DNA from: Humulus lupulus
Lineage: Eukaryota > Streptophyta > Magnoliopsida > Rosales > Cannabaceae
NCBI RefSeq assembly: GCF_963169125.1
Contig: NC_084799.1
Location: 105,601,143 to 105,665,142 of the forward strand
Direction: 5' to 3'
Length of the DNA: 64,000 nucleotides
The position numbers and the translations under genes were made by a program. How positions within the stretch are numbered: position 1 is the stretch's first letter; each line of letters opens with the position of its first letter. The notes beneath the pieces are model-generated. The model was not told the DNA's origin. It did not search any database and worked only from the letters and a program-made list of their open reading frames with translations. This document shows positions 35,336-47,253 of the stretch, piece by piece.

Positions 35336-36480
35336 TGATGATCACTAGGCATACCATGTTTGATCCTGCTCACCAACAATAACAAGACAATGGAGAACCA
35401 TTGCCCAACTAATCGTTTCCTCAAGACCAACCCAAGGACACTCCTTATCAGGGGCCTCTGCCTGACGATTCCTAGAACTTCGGAGATGGGGGTGACTACG
35501 ATGAAGGTTATTACAAGGAAGATGAAGGGGATTATGAGGATCACAAGGCCGAAGACCTCGTGATCCTAACAAGAAGGATATGGATCCTGAACAGGAGGAT
35601 TCAGAGGTGGTCTGCCATAGACAACAGGTCCTATATCAAGAAGCCAGGATAGATAAACAAAAAAAGGCTACCCGCCAAATGTAAGAGTCTCTACTGGCCC
35701 TTCAGGCCTTTATTCCTGCCCAAGGATTGGCAGCCAATCCTTCAGTCGTTCTTCCTCCAGGAACGCATCCACCTGTTCCACCTATCAGGACTAGCATACC
35801 CAACGACGCTAGCCCTATTCCTCCTCTGAGACCATCCCCGCATCCCGAAGCCGACCTGTCGAATCCTGCTCATGAGAAAGGAAAAGCCAAAATGGTCGTT
35901 CTTGTGGGAAAATCAAACCCCCAGAAAGAAATCTCATCCTGTTCCAAAAATCGGGGCTATTCCCTAGGAATGAACGGATGAATCTTGTCCTAGGACGGGA
36001 TCATCCGAACGATCAGTAGGGGAAGCGCCCAAAGGGTATTAAGCCCTGGAACATCCCTAAACAAGACGAATGGGAACGACGCTTTTATCCCAGCACCTCC
36101 TTGAACAAGGATCACAGAGGGAGCAGACAAGGAGAAGGGCTAGAAGTCGTCAGTCTCAACGCCCGAAAGGCGCAGGCCCGCAATAGTGCAAGCACCTGGG
36201 CCCAGAATGCCATATCCTCCTGGAATCGTGCCTTCACGTGTAGATAGCCACGTGGCCACCATATCAGGAGGCCCGCATCTAGGAGGACCATCCCGGAATG
36301 ATCAGAAAAGATACCTTAGTGAACTTGATCATCACCATGAGGTATGAACCTTGGTCCAAACTCCGGCCCAGCACTGGAAGTTGATGAACCTGCCCATCAC
36401 GTTCACGGAAGAGGATGCCTAGAACGTTCATTTCCCGCATCATGACCCCTTAGTCATTGATGCCCAAATCGCCAACAAAA
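35336..36480 (+). pseudogene. Element C gag remnant
   Basis: Fragments in several frames: GDGGDYDEGYYKEDEGDYED near 35490 (acidic), a Pro-rich frame at 35727-35981, and TISGGPHLGGPS near 36270, matching element A. The gag core and zinc knuckle are missing, so a deletion is likely around 35980-36100. The stretch ends in FPHHDPLVI, the start of protease. Confidence 0.65.
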
Positions 36481-36830
36481 GGGTATCCTGAGTGTTGGTG
36501 CATGATGGGAGATCCGTCAATGTAGTGTTCAAGCTGGTCTTCACAACAATTGAACTGACAAAGGCAGATGTGGCTTCATGCCCAACACAGATCTACAGTT
36601 TCAATGGGGATTCATTGCTCCCGATGGGTAAGATTCAACTACACGTGACGTTGGGGAACGAGGTTCAGGGCTCGTTCAAGTATTGCATTTTCGCAGTGGT
36701 GAACTTCCCAACTGCGTACAACGTAATTTTTGGTCGTCCCACTTTAGTCAACTTCGGCCCCATCACCTCCATCTGCCACCTCTGCATGAATTTCCCATGC
36801 GATAATGGAGGAGTGGGAACTGTATGAGGA
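36430..36830 (+). pseudogene. Element C aspartic protease
   Basis: The frame from 36492 shows the retropepsin fold pattern. Where element A reads LVDNGSSVN, this copy reads LVHDGRSVN, so the catalytic Asp is replaced by His. VIFGRPTLVNFGPITSICH follows as usual. A stop precedes the motif. Inactive. Confidence 0.85.
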
Positions 36831-37010
36831 GATCAGAAAAGCACTCGAAAGTGATATAACGTCTCCGCCCGATCAATGCTCATGGTCCGCGAAGAGCCTC
36901 TCGAAGAGGAAGATGTTGATCCAATCCCACCACCACAGCCAGCACAAAGGCTGGTTTGGGAGGAGGATGAATTGGGTCCGAAAATAGAAGTGGATAATTA
37001 ATTAGAACCC

Positions 37011-38155
37011 ATGGAGGAGGTAGAAGATGTGTGCATCGATAACATCGACCTGCGCAAAAGTAATCCGAGTCGGGAGAAACTTGGACTCGGAGGTCAGGCT
37101 GCCATAATTGCCCGGGTGAAAATGGGCCAGGATGTCCTGGCCTGGTCTCATTCGGATATGACCGGGATCGACCCCAACGGCATATGTCACGCCTTGAACA
37201 TTGACGAAAATGCAACTCCCGTCCAGCAGAAGTGGAGACCCTTAGGGACGAAGAGGGCAGAGGCCCTCAAGTTAGAAGTCGAGAAGTTGTCCTCGATCAA
37301 CTTCATCCAGGAGGCCCTATATCCCATTTGGCTGGCCAATCTGGTGTTGGTACCGAAGCAAAATGGGACGTGGAGGACTTGCATCAACTTCACCGATCTT
37401 AACAAGGCCTGCCCAAAATATTGCTTCCCTTTGCCCTGGATTGACCATATGGTGGATGCTACATCCGGGTATGAGTTGTTGAGTTTCATGGATGCCTACT
37501 CCGGCTACAACTAGATCCAAATGCATATAGCAGACCAAGAATACACCAGCTTCCAGACGGACAAAGGTGTATACTGCTACATCGCCATTCCCTTCGGGCT
37601 TAAGAATGCTGGGGTCACCTATTAGAGGCTGGTCAATAGGATGTTCTGAAACCAACTAGGGAAGAACATGGAAGTTTATATAGAAGATATGTTGGTCAAG
37701 TCCAAGACCTCGACCGAACACGCGGATCACCTGGCAAAAGCATTTTCCATCATCTAGAAGTATGGGATGAAGCTGAACCCAAAAAGTGCACCTTTGGCGT
37801 GGCATCTAGGAAGTTTCTGGGCTTCATAGTAAGCTCGAGAGGAATAGAAGCCAACCCGAACAATATCATAGCGTTGATCGAGATGCCATCCCCACAAAAG
37901 CACAAAGACGTTCAAAGCTTAATGGGAAGAATAGCAACTTTGAGCTGCTTCTTCTCGAAGTTCACAGACAAGTGCATCCCTTTCTTCAATATACTTCGCG
38001 AAAGCCAGAGGTTTGAATGGACGGCCGAGTGCGAAGAGGCCTTCCAAAAATTGAAGGAGCATTTGGCCCAAGCACCAATCTTGTCAAAACCAGTGGATGG
38101 GGATCCATTGTACCTATATTTGGCAGTGTCAGAACACGCCATCAGCCCACTCTAG
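37011..38155 (+). pseudogene. Element C reverse transcriptase
   Basis: 37011-37514 covers the linker and first RT half (NGTWRTCINFTDLNKACPK, FMDAYSGYN). A TAG follows where the family has Gln (YNQIQM). Further stops are at about 37624 and 37649. The polymerase motif near 37680 reads YIEDML, so the first Asp of YVDD is Glu. A frameshift near 37785 leads to CTFGVASRKFLGFIVSSRGI. Non-functional. Confidence 0.9.
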
Positions 38156-38880
38156 TGCGAGAAGAGGGAAAGGTCTAGCTCTCGGTCTATTACGTAAGCA
38201 AAAGGTTGTTAGGCATGGAGTCCAGATACCCATTAATCGAAAAGATGACATTTTTCTTACTGACCGCCTCCAGGAAGCTGAGGCCTTACTTTCAGGCCCA
38301 CACCATTAAGGATTTCTATCAAGGGACAAGCCCTGGTCGACTTCATCTTAGAATGCATTGGGATAACTAAAGATGAAGAACCCATCAACCCCATAATTCC
38401 TTTGTGGAAAATCTTCGTAGATGGAACCTCAAATGAAAATGGGGCCAGAGCCAGGATCATCTTGATATCCCCTCACGATCACCAGTTGCAAAGTGCCTTA
38501 CGCTTCCAATTCAAAGTGTCAAATAACAAGGCTGAGCACGAGGCCATGCTGGCCAAACTACGCTTGGCCTGGGAGGTAGGAGCAGCAAATATAGAAGTCC
38601 ACAGCGACTCCTAACTGGTGGTTAGGCAGATTTCGGGGGAATACCAAATGAAGAGGTAGAAGATGGCTGCCTACGTGACAGAAACCTGGGAGTTACTCCA
38701 ATCCTTCAAGAAATACTTCATCTGCCAAATTCCTTGGGAACAGAATGTGTCTGCAGACACATTGGCGAAATTGGCCACGGATGTTGAAGAAGAAGTCTCC
38801 ATGGTGGTCCTGATCGACCATCTACCCACGCCTAGTATTTAAGCCCTCACAATCATCAACGTCATCGATTACTCCACATC
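38156..38880 (+). pseudogene. Element C RNase H domains
   Basis: YYVSKRLLGMESRYP-like residues, in shifted frames at about 38190-38235, are the first RNase H. 38402-38614 is the second, archaeal-type RNase H of Tat elements: KIFVDGTSNENGA (Asp), NKAEHEAMLA (Glu) and VHSDS (Asp), then TAA where Gln is expected. WEQNVSADTLAKLATD-like residues (38740-38785) carry the last acidic position. Confidence 0.8.
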
Positions 38881-39319
38881 ATGGATGGGCCCTCTCATCA
38901 GTACCTAACCACTAGGGAGTTACTCGCGGATAAAGCTGCCATCAGGAAACTTCAGTACCAGGCTCCCAGATACGTCATGATGGATGGCAAACTCTATCGC
39001 AGGGGGTTGTCCATGCCCTATTTGCGATGTGTATCCGGGACAGAAATGAGTGCAATCATGCATGAAATGCACGAAGGTTTTTGCAGAGATCACACAGCCG
39101 GACTCAGCTTGTCCAAGAAAATCCTAAGGCAAGGATATTTCTGGCCAATGATGAAGATGTGTTGATTACGTCTGCAAATGTGAATAGTGCCAAAGGTACG
39201 TGAAGATCCCGCGAGCCCCTCCAACAGAGATAACCTTGATGACCATTCCCTGGCCTTTTGCAGTTTGGGGAATCGATTTAGTAGGATCCCTCCCGACCAG
39301 GTTGGGTGGAGTAAAATAC
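38881..39319 (+). pseudogene. Element C integrase, 5' part
   Basis: 38881-39165 includes the HHCC zinc-binding region (HEMHEGFCRDHTAG, QGYFWPMM). The next residues, in a shifted frame, read CQRYVKIPRAPP and then GIDLVGSLP with the first catalytic Asp. The reading is cut at 39319 by copia F and continues at 49086: GVKY, then AIVAIDYYTKWV. Confidence 0.88.
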
Positions 39320-41156
39320 TGTTAGGAAAACTTATACAGGATCTTTATTTATTTTCATGTATATCTAATATTAAACAAATTAATACAAGATAGCCTAAAA
39401 CATGTTTCTAAAATTGAAGTCAAAGAAAAACAAAGAATAGAATACTTACAGTATACGCAGCGGAATGAAAGAGTCTTTCCTTCAGTTTCTCTAACTCTTG
39501 TATCCTCTCTGTCGCAGAGTATTATCAAGAAACTGAACTGATCTTCTATTTTCTTCACAATCTTCCAATGTATCCTTAGAATCACCTAGACTAGTGTGGG
39601 CAATTCTCAACACATGAGATAGATATAGAGAGAAGAAGAGAAAATAACAAAGAGGCTTAGAAAAGGACTTGTGTTTAGAAAAAATCTAAAACTATCAGAA
39701 AACCAGTGATTAAACTTATGTTTTGACTTCTCTCTAATCACTCCTTTTATAGACTCAATTAGGCCATTTAATTTAATTAAAAATCAATAAAATAATAGCC
39801 ATTTTGAAGCCCTAGGTTGAAATTATCATGGGCTTTAGGCCCGTGAAATTTCCCATGTGATTATAAGCCTATTGGACTTAAAATCAAGGCCTGTATTATT
39901 TTCTATTGATTTAATTATTTAAATCATTTATCAAATTAATTATTTATAATTTGAACCTTGATTTAAACTTATATATTAATTTAGATATCAATTTATCTTA
40001 ATTAATAAATCTTCCATAATTTCTCTTTTCTTCTCAAAATTACACAACTCTGTGAAACTATCCAAAATTGACCTGGTCAACTTTGATAATTCTAATTGAT
40101 AATTAAATCAATTAATTGAGACTATCTAGATGATTTTATCCAATGTACAATGGGGACCATGGGCCTATGAAATCAAGCTCCAATAAGTTATCATAAATCT
40201 AACAAATAAATTTACTAACTTATTAATTCCTCGTGACTCCACTATAGACTCGGAATTCCACTCTTGAATTCATAAAACGTTGTATAACAAATATAGATAC
40301 GCTATTAATTATCCATTGTTACAACCATAATTGTCACTCAATCCTCTATAGACGGTCTACAATGAGATAGGACTAAAATACCGTTTTACCCATCATTGTA
40401 TTTTATCCTTAAAACACTTAGTTCCTTGTAAATGATATTTTAGTAAACTAATTTAATTACTGAAATGAGATCTTTATCATTCAACACCTTGAACCAAACT
40501 AAAAGGAAACCATCGTTTTTCTTCTTCATCAGAAGCTATAGATGTTCATATCTATGATTAAGACTCCCACTCAATTATACTACCAAGTTCCCAAGATGTA
40601 AGTATGGGCTAGTCTGTAGGATAAGCTGGTAACGAACAAGTCAAAGAACTCAAATAATACAATCAATTAGAATACTAACCACTAAGAATTGAGATTGAAT
40701 TAACCTATGGTCAACTATATGATATGACTAGAATAGATAATAACGGTATGTTTACTTATCTTATCAACTGTCAATATCGATCCTGTCCAATGTAACAAAT
40801 ACATCCGATCTTATCTACTTTTCTAATGTTCTGGAAAGAACATAACATTGTAATGTGTAAGTAGATCATATCATAGATTAGCAAGTCAGTGTAAATCCTG
40901 TGCACTGACTAATCTTAGGATTAACTTATTTTGAACATATAATCATATTTATATTCCACTGTGATTACATCACTATAAATAAGATTAGCTATATGCTCAG
41001 GATTTAATAGAAGTTTATATTAAACAAATAATCATTAAAATAAAATATGTGAGCAAAGTGATTAACCAAGTCAAAAAATGATTTCTATTCTTTTATTGAT
41101 AATAAAATGATATTACAAAGAATTTGGGATTTAATTAGGGCAAAAAAACCCCAACA
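39320..41156 (-). repeat. Copia F 3' LTR
   Basis: 1837 bp. The plus strand reads TGTTAGGAAAAC to CCCCAACA. On the minus strand GCAAGTGGGAGTT directly precedes it, a clear polypurine tract (41157-41169). Confidence 0.93.
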
Positions 41157-41229
41157 AACTCCCACTTGCACTAATAGAAACTAATGCCTTAATTCTACTA
41201 ATCTCATTTCCTTGATATGCTTATCAAAT

Positions 41230-41867
41230 GTAGCTTCTGGTAGTGTCTTTGTAAACGGATCCGCAAGTTTGTCTTCAGTTGCAATCTTCATAACCTTCAC
41301 ATCTCCCCTGGCCACATATTCTCGAATAATGTGATACTTCCTTTCTATATGCTTACTCCTCTTGTGACTTCAAGGTTCTTTCGAGTTGGCTATCACTCCT
41401 GTATTGTCACAAAACAACATAAGCGATTTATCCATCTCTGGAATAACACCAAGATCCGAATAGAACTTCTTTAGCCAGACTATTTCCTTAGCTGTTTCTG
41501 ACGCGGCTATGTACTCAGCCTCCATGGTGGAATCTGATATTGCCGACTGCTTTACGCTTCTCCATATCACAGCTCCACCACCAAGAGTAAACACCATTCC
41601 AGAAGTAGACTTCCTGTCATCGACATCAGTCTGAAAATCTGAATCGGTGTAGCCTACAGGGTTCAGAACACCACCCTTGTAGACTAATATATAATCCCCA
41701 GTACGCTTTAAATACTTCAGGATATGCTTAACTGCTATCCAATGTTCTGGTCCTGGGTTTGACTGATACCTACTCACTACTCCCACTGCATAGTAGATGT
41801 CTGGTCTAGTACACAACATGGCATACATCAGACTTCCAACTGCAGATGCGTAAGGAACTTTTCTCAT
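41230..41867 (-). pseudogene. Copia F RNase H
   Basis: The ORF 41867-41370 reads YASAVGSLMYAMLCTRPDI, then TDSDFQTD, SDSTMEAEYIAASETAKE and LFCDNTGVIANSKEP: the copia RNase H with its acidic residues. A stop at 41367-41369 separates it from the normal tail, whose KLADPFTKTLP-like residues are readable near 41250-41280. Confidence 0.9.
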
Positions 41868-42890
41868 TGCATCTTCCTCTTCAGGAGTCTGGGGAGACTG
41901 CTTCTTTGAAAGATGAATTCCATGGTGGGACGGCAGACCTCTTGGAATTTGTCATTGAGAAATGTTCAAGTACTTTATCTATGTAAGATGCTTGAGATAG
42001 AGCTAAGAGTATGTTCTTTCTATCCCTGATGATCTGGATACCTAGAACATAACTTGCTTCACCCAAATCCTTCATCTGGAATTGAGTGCTCAGCCAATTC
42101 TTCACATCTGATAATTTCTTAACATTGTTTCCAATTAGTAAGATATCATCTACATAAAGAACCAGGAATACCACTATTTTATTTGCCTTCAGTTGGTAAA
42201 CACAGGGCTCATCAATATGTTGTTCAAAGCCATAGGTTTTGATTATTTCATCAAACCTAAGATTCCAGGAATGAGAAGCTTTCTTAAGTCCATAGATGGA
42301 CCTATTCAACTTGCAAACTTTTCCTTCTTGTCTGGATACTTTAAATCCTTCTAGTTGATCCATATAAATGACTTCATCAAGCTTTCCATTAAGAAAAGCT
42401 GTCTTGATGTCCATTCGCTAGATCTCATAGTCGAGAGCGACTGCTATGGACAGGAGGATGCGAATGGATTTGAGCATGGCTATCGGACTAAAAGTTTCCT
42501 CATAGTCCACACCTTCTCTTTGGGTATAACCCTTTGCCACTAATCGAGCTTTATAAGTCTCGATATTTCCATCAACATCTTGTTTCTTCTTGTAGATCCA
42601 CTTGCACCCAATGGCCCTAAATTCACTGGGTGCTTCCACAAGATCCCAGACGGAATTTGAGTACATGGACTCCATTTCCTGTTTCATGTCTTCGAGCCAT
42701 AGTTCCTTTTTAGGGCTATCCATTGCCTGTTTGAAAGACAACATATCATCATCACTAGTGTCACAAACAACCATATTGGTTTCACCATCCAAACCATAGC
42801 GAGCTGGGTTCCTAGAAACCCCCCCCCCCCCACTACGACGAGGATCTGTGACTGTTTGCTCAGGAACAGTGGTACTTTCTTCATTTAAAT
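41868..42890 (-). pseudogene. Copia F reverse transcriptase
   Basis: Two nearly contiguous ORFs: 42792-42418 ([39 protein letters not shown]) and 42414-41881 (MDIKTAFLNGKLDEVIYMDQ, KLNRSIYGLKKASHSWN, LYVDDILLIGNN). A single stop at 42415-42417 separates them. The YVDD motif is intact. A C-run of 13 (42819-42831, G on the coding strand) disturbs the upstream frame. Confidence 0.92.
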
Positions 42891-43019
42891 CGACTCACGT
42901 CGGTTGGACATGAAGAGTGGGAATTTCATCATCAACTTGTGTTGATTACGATGGAACATTGGTTGGAGTCTATTCTTTAACCATCTCCTCTAAAACTACT
43001 TTGCTGCGAGGTTTAAAGT

Positions 43020-44107
43020 TCTGGACATAGTCATTTTCTAGAAAAGTAGCATATGTAGAAGTAAACACTTTCTTTTCTGAATGACTATAGAAAAGTCCAC
43101 CCCGAGTACCTTTAGGATAGCCAATAAACATGCAAACTTCAGTTCGCGGTTCTAGCTTTCCCTCCTTTTTCCTCAGGATGTGAGCGGGACAGCCCCAGAT
43201 TCTATAATGGCGTAAACTAGGTTCACGACCATTCTAGCATTCTAAGGTGTTTTGGGGATTGATTTAGACGGCACGACATTGAGAATGTCGTTCGCAGTTT
43301 CAATTGCATGTCCCCAGAACGAAGTTAGTAGAGTTGAGTAACTAAGCATGCATCTAACCATTTCCAATAAAGTTCTGATCTGGCGCCATTTTGTTGTGGA
43401 GTACCTGGGGCAGTAAGTTGTGATAAAATCCCAAGTTGAGTTAAATGATCTTGGAACTGCATATCCAAATATTCTCCACCCCTATCAGATCGCAAGATCT
43501 TTAACGTTTTACTTTATTGGTTCTGAGCCATTGCTAGGAATTCCTGAAACTTTGAAAATATTTCTGATTTCCTATGCATTAGGTAAAGACATGAGTATCT
43601 AGTGTAATCATCAATGAAAGTAACTAAATACTCAAAACCACCCCTGGCTTGTACATTCAAAGGTCCACAAACATCTGAATGCACAAGACCAAGTGGTTCT
43701 TTGGCCCTATCACCCTTTGCAGAGAATGGACGCTTGGTCATTTTGCCTTCTAAACAAGATTCACAGACAGGTAATTCACCTAAGGTGAGTTCCCTCAAAG
43801 GTCCATCCTTTGTAAGTCTTTGAATCCTATCATAGCCAATGTGACCTAGTCTCAAGTGCCATAAATATGTCATATTATTGTTATCAGTCTTTTGACGTTT
43901 ATTGGTCCTAGGTTTAGCTACTTTGAATAAATCATTATTAAGAGCGAGGGGTTCGTTAGGTCGCAGAATATAAAGCCCGTTTTCCAAACATGCAATACAC
44001 AATTGTGATCCATTGAAAGAAATAGATATATTAAAACTTTTGAAATTCATAACAAATCGTTCTAATTGCAACATGGAAACTAAAATTAAATTTCTACTAA
44101 AATCCAA
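43020..44107 (-). pseudogene. Copia F GAG-pre-integrase and integrase
   Basis: The ORF 44107-43514 has the pre-integrase HH-CC region (HLRLGHIGYDRIQRL, CESCLEGKM) and then HSDVCGPLNV and FIDDYTRYSCLYLM with the first catalytic Asp. Downstream (43513-43020) the core continues in broken frames, including an SDRGGEYLD-like segment near 43470-43500. Non-functional. Confidence 0.88.
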
Positions 44108-44191
44108 AATAAAAAATACATCCTTTAAAATTAAAAATTTATTTCCAAACTTCAGACGAGCTCTTCCTCTAGCTTGGACTGCAATGAACGC

Positions 44192-44746
44192 TCAGTTCCC
44201 AACTCTAAGCTTTAAGCCGCCTTCGTTCACTTCCTCCCACGATTCAAGAAGTTGTAAAGAGTTACAAACATGGTTGGTAGATCCAGAATCAATAATCCAA
44301 ACTGATTTATCATTCTCTAAAACACATGTTTCTAAGATAAATGAACTATAATCATTATCTTTGTTTTTCACTGCTAGAAACTTGGGGCAATCTCGTTTCC
44401 AATGCCCCTTCTCTTTGCTATGAAAACATTTATCTTTACCTTTCTTGTTTTTCATGTTCTTCCCTTTAGGTGTCTGTGCACGTGGTTGTGCACTCATCTT
44501 TGCAGCTTTTGCAGACTTGGGGTTGTTGTTTTGTCCACCTTTCCTCTTATTTCTAGCTTTCGAAGACGAAGCTGGGTTAACTTCAGTCTTAGCTAGATCA
44601 ACAGCAACATCAGTAGTCTTATTTTCTCCTCCTTTACTAGATCCACCCATGATAGGCTCAAAAGTCTGAAGCTCATTCATGAGCTGCGTCAGACCATAGT
44701 TGAGTTGATCACGAACGTGCAAACACGGTGCCATCCGAGAATTCAC
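44192..44746 (-). pseudogene. Copia F gag C-terminus and protease start
   Basis: 184 aa: Lys/Ser-rich linker, then the knuckle CFHSKEKGHWKRDC, where Ser replaces the second Cys of CX2C. The protease motif IDSGSTNHVC (DSG catalytic triad) is intact. The N-terminus is joined to the 45-bp repeats. Confidence 0.88.
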
Positions 44747-44820
44747 GGTGCCATCACGTACGTGTGGAGACGGTGTTATCCAAGCATTTACGGTGCTATC
44801 AAGAACGTGCGGAGATGATG
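44709..44820. repeat. 45-bp tandem repeat replacing copia F gag core
   Basis: About 2.3 copies of a 45-bp unit with CACGT, TGATRGCACCGT, CTYGGATRRCACCGT. The gag start (MAVSTPTLSQLSMEKL, near 44964) and the gag C-terminus flank it. Most of the gag capsid region is therefore missing and this repeat lies at the junction. Confidence 0.7.
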
Positions 44821-44964
44821 CTCGTTATGGGGATTCCTCAATCATGACGAACTCGGAGTTGTCACCTATTAACTCTATGTTGATATTCTGCTTCCAATTA
44901 TGGAATTTTTCTCCAGTGAGTTTCTCCATCGAAAGTTGAGAAAGTGTGGGAGTAGACACAGCCA
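44821..44964 (-). pseudogene. Copia F gag N-terminus
   Basis: From the minus-strand ATG at about 44964 the frame reads MAVSTPTLSQLSMEKLTGEK, then FHNWKQNINIELIGDNSEF, a typical copia gag start. It ends in a stop just before the 45-bp repeats. Confidence 0.75.
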
Positions 44965-47253
44965 TAATTAAACTACAAATTACCAATAAAATATAAATCA
45001 ATCACATTTGCTCAATAAAACTTCTATTCACACAAATTTCAAGAAATAGCACAACATATACCAAAATATGTAAGATATGAGAAAAAAAATACCAAAAACA
45101 ATCATATCTCTATTTCTTTAGGTTTTTAACTAATCTATGATATCTTTGTCCCGGTTGGCGAGAGTTAAAAATACCACTAGTTAAATAGAGTTGTAAAGTC
45201 ATTTAATAATAGACATCACTATTAACAACCTACTATTCAATCAATATAAGAAACACAAAATCTCTTATTTTATGAGCTAGACCCACGGTTTCGATAATCA
45301 TAGATTTAGTCCTAGTAGTCACCGTAGGGGTGAGTCTAGTAGAATTTGACCTATAATTATCTATCTTTCGAGATATAACCTTGTCAAAATAACTAATGAA
45401 CACCTTCCGTAGGGGGACAAATCAAAGCGCCTCGAGGCCCCATTAAGCTATTGACTATGTTAAAGCAACGGTGGAGATCGAATAAAATTATTATAATAAG
45501 CTCATTATAAAATTAAAAATAGTATTTTTATTATTTATTTTTAGAAAATTAATGACTATGGTTTTCCCAAAAAAAAATTAAACAGGTTAAATTTTTTAAA
45601 ACTAAAGTCCTATAATTTCCTATTAATTCTAAAGTGTCACATTGAAACAAATTCAATTAATTTGTTGCTAATCAATATTTAGGTTTAACTAGTATAATGA
45701 ACCTATACAATTAAGTCCAACTCAGGTAAATGGGCATTAACAATTAGGCTTGTATGGAGGAGGGCTGGGTCCAGTATGTCGTTCCCACTACAAATGCCCC
45801 CTATCTTCCATACAAGGTCCAAAAGACAGGAATTTAAACCTTCGTTTTATTAATTGTTATTAATTGATTAGGTCCACTATAGTCATGCAAAGCAAATGGG
45901 CATTCACAAGTGGAATCACCCACAAGAGAGGAATTTAAACTTTACATTTTTTAATGGGCCCAAATAAAAGCTATCATTTTATGACTATTTTATTTGGCAA
46001 AATATCATATATCTAACAAACATATGGGCCACTATATGCATCTAAGCCCAATTGCAAAAATATCACATATAGTGCAAACAGACATGTTATAATTGGATGG
46101 GCCTAATCATGTTACTATATGAGCAATTCTATGAATTTATGCAAAAATACCACAATTAATTATCTAGAATTTATCAAAAAATTCAAATTAATTAAATTTT
46201 ATAAAAAATAAGTCAATTTAAATGAAATTTATCAACAATTAACAATAGTTAATTTAAATTTCATTTATCAACAATCAACTTGGTTTAGGTTAGTTTGAAA
46301 AAAAAAATTAAATAGGATTTATCAACAATTAACCAAAGTTAATTTAAATCCCATTTATAAAAAAAATATTTTATTAATTGGCTGGAAAAAAATGATATTT
46401 TTGAAAATTTAACCAATTTTAAATTTTAAAATCAATATCTTAACTATTTTCCAAAATATCTTGTGTTGTTGTTAGCTAATATTTAACTATTAAAAAATAA
46501 AATATAAATAGTTATAACAATCCTAAAATATATCAAAATAGTTAAACAAATTTAAATATCCATAAAAATATCTAACTAACAATATTTAAATTTCAAATAA
46601 TTTCAATATTAAAAACTATAGAATAAAAAGATATTTATATTTTCAAATAAAGATTTAATAAAAAAATCAAGAATTTAAATAAAAATATCTTAAATATCTG
46701 ATATAATAATTCTAATATTTTAATATATTAAAAGATTTAAAATTAAGATGTTAGTCTATTTTTAAATTTGAATTTGAATCTTTGTTGAAAATATCTAATT
46801 ATTTGAATCACAACTAACAAAAATATCTTATTTAAAAAAAACAATTTTAAATGATAAAACAAAAAAGATATTTTTGGTTTTGATTATAAATAATTTATTT
46901 CCACAATTTTAATTTTCTTTAATTCCCAAAAAAAATTTTTAAAAAATTGGGTTGGGCACACGGCGCGCATGGCAGCCAGGCAAAAGATTTCGAAAATTAT
47001 TTTTTGTGCAATTTTTCAAACCAAAACAATTTTCTAATTAATTTTTAACATGTTTTACACAAAATAAAGCATATATAAAAATTAATAGCATAGAAAACAC
47101 AAAAAAATAACCTAAAAATTGCTAATAATCACATAAAATCAATATGCTTCATAAAAACATGAAAACCATCCAATTATTCAAACATATCAAATAATCCAAT
47201 TTTAAACATGTTCATGCATGAAAATAAAGATTACCAAAGGCTCTGAGGCCAGT
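44965..47253 (-). other. Copia F long 5' leader with primer site
   Basis: 2.3 kb of AT-rich non-coding sequence between the 5' LTR and gag. Just inside the LTR the minus strand reads ACTGGCCTCAGAGCCTTTGG (about 47233-47252), like the initiator-Met primer site TGGTATCAGAGCC with two changes. Nothing else is recognised in the leader. Confidence 0.7.
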
